NCBI RefSeq assembly: GCF_019392335.1
Contig: NZ_JAHXRQ010000002.1
Coordinates: forward strand, 186,001-250,000
Origin: Mameliella sp. CS4
GTDB taxonomy: Bacteria > Pseudomonadota > Alphaproteobacteria > Rhodobacterales > Rhodobacteraceae
Reading direction: 5' to 3'
Length of the DNA stretch: 64,000 nucleotides
Part shown: piece after piece, positions 61,170 through 64,000 of the stretch
Layout of the letters: the number at the start of each line of letters is the position of its first letter
Position numbering within the stretch: the first letter of the stretch is position 1
Program-made: the position numbers and the translations under genes
Notes under the pieces: generated by a model
Told to the model about the DNA's origin: nothing
Seen by the model: only the letters and a program-made list of their open reading frames with translations
Database searches by the model: none

Positions 61170-62564
61170 TCACATGTGGATCGGGCCGTCGCCGCAGGCC
61201 AGTGCCGCTTCGCGCACCGCCTCCGAGAAGGTCGGGTGCGCGTGGCATGTCAGGGCCACGTCCTCGGCAGAGGCGCCGAATTCCATCGCCACGCAGATCT
61301 CGTGGATCAGGTCGCCGGCACCCGGCCCGATGATGTGACAGCCCAACACGCGGTCGGTTTCCTTGTCCGCCAGCAGCTTGACGAAACCGTCCCCCTGGAA
61401 CACCGCCTTGGCGCGGGCATTGCCCATGAAAGAGAACTTGCCGACCTTGTAGGCGCGGCCCTCGTCCTTCAGCTCCTGCTCGGTCTTGCCAACGCTGGCG
61501 ACCTCGGGCGCGGTGTAGATCACGCCGGGGATCACGCCATAATTGACGTGACCGTGCTTGCCCGCGATCACCTCGGCGCAGGCCATGCCTTCGTCCTCGG
61601 CCTTGTGGGCCAGCATCGGGCCGTCGATCACGTCGCCGATGGCATAGACGCCGGGCACATTGGTGCGCCACTGGGTGTCGGTCTTGATCTGGCCGCGCTC
61701 GCTGATCTCGACGCCCAGCTTGTCCAGCCCCAGCCCGTCGACGAAGGGCCGGCGCCCGGTGGCGCAGAGCACGATGTCCGCGTCCACGGTTTCCTCGCTG
61801 TCGTCCTTGCGCAGCTTGTAGGTCACCTTGGCCTTGGTCTTGGTCGCCTCGACCTTTTGGACCGCCGCGCCCATGACAAAGCTGATCCCCTGCTTTTCAA
61901 GGATCTTCTTGAACTGGCGCTGCACCTCTGTGTCCATACCGGGCGTGATGGCGTCGAGGAACTCGATCACCTGCACCTCGGTCCCCAGCCGGGCATAGAC
62001 CGATCCCATCTCCAGCCCGATCACCCCGGCGCCGATGACGATCATCTTTTTCGGCACCTTGCCCAGCTCCAACGCGCCGGTGGAGGTCACGACGACCTTT
62101 TCATCCACGGTCACATCCGCGCCGGGCACTGGTGACGCCTCGGAGCCCGACGCGACGATGATGTTCTTGGCCTCGTGGACCTCGTCACCGACCTTGACCT
62201 TGCCCGCCTCGGGGATCGCCCCCCAGCCCTTGAGCCAGTCGATCTTGTTCTTCTTGAACAGGAATTCGATGCCTTTGGTGTTCTGGCCGATGACGTCGTC
62301 CTTGTAGGCCAGCATCTGTTTCCAGTCGACGGATGGCGATTTGCCCTTGAGGCCCATCTTGGCGAAATTATGCTCTGCCTCGTGCAGCTGGTGGCTGGCG
62401 TGCAGCAGGGCCTTGGACGGGATGCAGCCCACGTTCAGGCAGGTGCCGCCCAGGGTCTCGCGCCCTTCGACGCAGGCGGTTTTCAGCCCCAGCTGTGCGC
62501 AGCGGATCGCGGCCACGTAGCCGCCAGGGCCCGCGCCGATCACGATGACGTCGTATTGTGCCAT
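61170..62564 (-). CDS. lpdA: Dihydrolipoyl dehydrogenase (E3)
   Basis: A 464-residue FAD-dependent disulphide oxidoreductase that reoxidises dihydrolipoyl groups of 2-oxoacid dehydrogenase complexes, passing electrons to NAD+. The FAD motif [11 protein letters not shown] (9-19), redox cysteines in [13 protein letters not shown] (Cys42 and Cys47), the NAD motif [14 protein letters not shown] and the His-Glu C-terminal [14 protein letters not shown] are intact. It is downstream of the E2 gene of the 2-oxoglutarate complex, with three intervening features, and ends at a terminator. Confidence 0.96.
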   Translation of the reverse strand: MAQYDVIVIGAGPGGYVAAIRCAQLGLKTACVEGRETLGGTCLNVGCIPSKALLHASHQLHEAEHNFAKMGLKGKSPSVDWKQMLAYKDDVIGQNTKGIEFLFKKNKIDWLKGWGAIPEAGKVKVGDEVHEAKNIIVASGSEASPVPGADVTVDEKVVVTSTGALELGKVPKKMIVIGAGVIGLEMGSVYARLGTEVQVIEFLDAITPGMDTEVQRQFKKILEKQGISFVMGAAVQKVEATKTKAKVTYKLRKDDSEETVDADIVLCATGRRPFVDGLGLDKLGVEISERGQIKTDTQWRTNVPGVYAIGDVIDGPMLAHKAEDEGMACAEVIAGKHGHVNYGVIPGVIYTAPEVASVGKTEQELKDEGRAYKVGKFSFMGNARAKAVFQGDGFVKLLADKETDRVLGCHIIGPGAGDLIHEICVAMEFGASAEDVALTCHAHPTFSEAVREAALACGDGPIHM

Positions 62565-62712
62565 TTCGTTTTCCTTTCACTGTCGTTGGTCAGGGGAGGC
62601 GATGGCGCATGACGCCCCGGCTGCCGGCGGCAGGCTCCCCAGGATGACTTTTTTCCCAAAGAAGGGCTGGGCCTGTGCTTTGTCCATAGCGGATATGTCC
62701 GATCTGGAAGTG

Positions 62713-63123
62713 TCACAGCAACGCCAGCAGCAACATCAGGACGGTGGCGCCGAAGCCCGCGAACCAGATCAGCGACCGCCAGGGCGCCCAGCCGAAGTAG
62801 TAGGCCGGCACGTAGAGGATACGCGCCAGCAGGTAGAGGCCCGAAAGCGCCGCCGTGATCCCGTTGCCCTGGTCCGACCATGTGGTGACGAAGACCGCGA
62901 TGGCGAAAAGGATCAGTCCCTCGAAATGGTTGTCGAGCGCGCGTTTCAGCCGGGCGGTTTTCACCGACAACTGGTCCTCCAGCGACCCGCCCAGCCTGTC
63001 GCGGTCGCGCGGGCTCATGGTCTTGCCCATGCCCAGTTCGATGTTGGCGGGCACGGCCATCAGCACGTATTGCACCACCTGCAACAGCGCGGCGAGGGTG
63101 AGGGCTGTGAGCTCGGGGGTCAT
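62713..63123 (-). CDS. MAPEG-family membrane protein
   Basis: A 136-residue protein with four predicted membrane segments. The MAPEG pattern is seen in RAxxNHFEGLxLFA (here KRALDNHFEGLILFA) and the LYLLARILYVPAYYFG stretch. The start at 63123 follows a palindrome-rich stretch; the frame is open to 63264. Members with glutathione-dependent activity share the fold; bacterial function is generally unassigned. Its genomic company is the lpdA gene and a damaged glycosyltransferase. Confidence 0.82.
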   Translation of the reverse strand: MTPELTALTLAALLQVVQYVLMAVPANIELGMGKTMSPRDRDRLGGSLEDQLSVKTARLKRALDNHFEGLILFAIAVFVTTWSDQGNGITAALSGLYLLARILYVPAYYFGWAPWRSLIWFAGFGATVLMLLLALL

Positions 63124-63134
63124 CGCGGACCCCA

Positions 63135-63155
63135 GTCCCGGGCTTGCCCCGGGAC
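63135..63155. repeat. REP-like GC-rich palindrome
   Basis: GTCCCGGG (63135-63142) and CCCGGGAC (63148-63155) form a perfect 8-bp stem around CTTGC. CCGGG-CTTG-CCCGGG-type palindromes are scattered through many alphaproteobacterial genomes as extragenic repeats. Here it occupies the junction between the MAPEG gene and the glycosyltransferase remnant. Confidence 0.55.
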
Positions 63156-63221
63156 CTCCGATTGGCGGGCCGTTTCGGGCATCCCTAGGTCTTTCCGCGT
63201 GCCCCGATTGTTGATGTCGAG

Positions 63222-63329
63222 GCGCCCCTCGTGAAAGCCAAGCGCATGGTGATGCGCCAGCCATTCCAGCACGAAGATGCCTTCGTTACGCATGCAGGCG
63301 GCGAGGGCGAAAGCTGATGTTTGGGTCAA
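63222..63329 (-). pseudogene. Glycosyltransferase family 2 N-terminal remnant
   Basis: About 34 codons from the ATG at 63329 read ALAACMRNEGIFVLEWLAHH then ALGFHEG, the start of a family 2 glycosyltransferase of the type with CxxNEG..L.EWL.HH..LG. After that the frame carries unrelated residues and runs into the GC-rich palindrome at 63135-63155. The rest of the domain, with its DXD motif, is absent. I take it as the 5' remnant of a deleted gene. Confidence 0.6.
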
Positions 63330-63364
63330 GACAGGTACCGCGATTGTTCAATCATTCCGTCAGA

Positions 63365-63856
63365 CTAATCTTCGACTTCTTCGATGGATGTGATGCGCTT
63401 TTCCACAATCGCTTCTAGGATGCCATCTGGACCGGAAGTTTGTAGCAAGTCACGCATCTTAGGGTATTGTTCCAAGAGTTGAGCCGCTTCGCTTATCAAT
63501 CGAAGCTTCTCGGTTTGGAGTCTGACTCGTTTTTCCTCAACTTCGATTTCGGATATGTTTCTTCGCTCAGACCTTTCGAGCAGGAATTGAACGAAGAGCC
63601 TGACTTGTTCAACGATCTTGCCCAAACCGGTGAAGTCGGTAGCGCCCGGCGACTGAAACACAATCGCACTCACAGATAGAGTTGGGTCACCAATGTTCAC
63701 CACCAAAGGTTGGTCGTCGTTTACAAGAATGACACTGCCATCATCGTCTACCAAGTAGTCCGTTGAGAACCAGTTCGCCAAGGATTGCATTCCCGCAAAG
63801 AACTCGGAGAACTGGTCCGCAGTCCACGTTCCGTTTATCGAAACGCGAATTTTCAT
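63365..63856 (-). CDS. Hypothetical accessory protein inserted after odhB
   Basis: A 163-residue soluble protein with no recognised domain. The first half is mixed alpha/beta (INGTWTADQFSEFFAGMQSLANWF) and residues about 95-135 are a charged coiled-coil-like helix (LLERSERRNISEIEVEEKRVRLQTEKLRLISEAAQLL). Its base composition is visibly lower in GC than all neighbours. Its ATG at 63856 shares a base with the odhB stop (TGATG), so it is translated from the odhB message. It looks like an acquired gene. Confidence 0.68.
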   Translation of the reverse strand: MKIRVSINGTWTADQFSEFFAGMQSLANWFSTDYLVDDDGSVILVNDDQPLVVNIGDPTLSVSAIVFQSPGATDFTGLGKIVEQVRLFVQFLLERSERRNISEIEVEEKRVRLQTEKLRLISEAAQLLEQYPKMRDLLQTSGPDGILEAIVEKRITSIEEVED

Positions 63857-64000
63857 CACAGATCCATCAGCAACCGGCGCGGGTCTTCCAGCGCTTCCTT
63901 GACTCGGACAAGGAAGGTCACAGCACCCTTGCCGTCGACGATGCGGTGATCGTAGCTCAGCGCTAGGTACATCATCGGGCGGATCTTGATTTCGCCGTTG
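63856..64000 (-). CDS. odhB: 2-oxoglutarate dehydrogenase E2 component, 3' end (partial)
   Basis: The minus strand reads to the window edge as the last ~47 codons of a dihydrolipoyl acyltransferase: [20 protein letters not shown], then [24 protein letters not shown], with the catalytic-domain DHRxxDG motif. The Ser-Tyr-Asp-His-Arg-Ile-Val-Asp-Gly sequence with a short Leu-Leu-Met-Asp-Leu end is typical of the succinyltransferase (SucB/OdhB) rather than PdhC. The rest of the gene is outside the window. Confidence 0.88.
   Translation of the reverse strand, partial: NGEIKIRPMMYLALSYDHRIVDGKGAVTFLVRVKEALEDPRRLLMDL

Noticed and set aside
1..64000. CRISPR arrays, insertion sequences or prophage genes
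   Set aside because: No regularly spaced repeats, transposase, integrase or phage structural genes are visible. The only mobile-like trace is the gene remnant and palindrome near 63.2 kb.

Overview
The window looks like a chromosomal segment of a marine alphaproteobacterium of the Rhodobacteraceae (Roseobacter group). The evidence is high GC, dense operons with ATGA/TGATG overlaps, and typical content: petP-petR, a DUF6525 gene, an HDAC-xseB-ispA-dxs run, tauABC with a taurine:pyruvate aminotransferase, orphan OmpR-type regulators, and an ohr/ohrR pair. This is inferred from gene content; no database was searched. I see no rRNA, tRNA, CRISPR array, insertion sequence or prophage. Most of the window is ordinary core chromosome.

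Layout. 0-8 kb: an unplaced propeller-like protein, an aldehyde dehydrogenase, a 1-Cys peroxiredoxin behind an Irr/ICE-like palindrome, an aspartoacylase-like hydrolase, exonuclease III, a Cys-rich secreted protein, and a CnoX / LON-domain / Trm112 run. 8-11 kb: two secreted trypsin-fold paralogues. One has an intact triad, Sel1 repeats and a peptidoglycan-binding end; its neighbour has lost all three catalytic residues. 11-20 kb: a PLP dehydratase, small unknowns, rpsO, a COG0523 zinc-type GTPase behind a Zur-like palindrome, an antiporter and pnp. 20-26 kb: an IMPACT-family protein, the ohr/ohrR pair with three copies of a 13-mer, an orphan response regulator, ribA, an LLM oxidoreductase and an L,D-transpeptidase. 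26-33 kb: a polyamine-type ABC operon with expanded permeases and a tandem DUF1330 protein inside it. 33-35 kb: two tandem cytoplasmic PAS sensors. 35-41 kb: the HDAC-xseB-ispA-dxs operon, petPR and ilvE. 41-50 kb: mixed housekeeping genes, AMP nucleosidase, HU, and an ImmA/IrrE-like protein without its HExxH. 50-55 kb: taurine aminotransferase and transporter. 55-59 kb: zinc-ribbon protein, ftsEX, plsC and an FMN-binding protein. 59.6-61 kb: a compact cluster of R-body (RebB-family) genes. 61-64 kb: lpdA, a MAPEG protein, a lower-GC accessory gene and the 3' end of the 2-oxoglutarate dehydrogenase E2 gene.

The most interesting region is the R-body-like cluster at 59678-60996. Five tightly packed small genes lie on the minus strand, and four share the N-terminal RebB signature. 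R-bodies are proteinaceous ribbons that coil and unroll, known from paramecium endosymbionts and from genome surveys of Proteobacteria. Second are the intact protease and adjacent triple-dead paralogue, the palindromes that predict regulation (Zur, Irr, OhrR, taurine), and the accessory insertion that splits the 2-oxoglutarate dehydrogenase operon.
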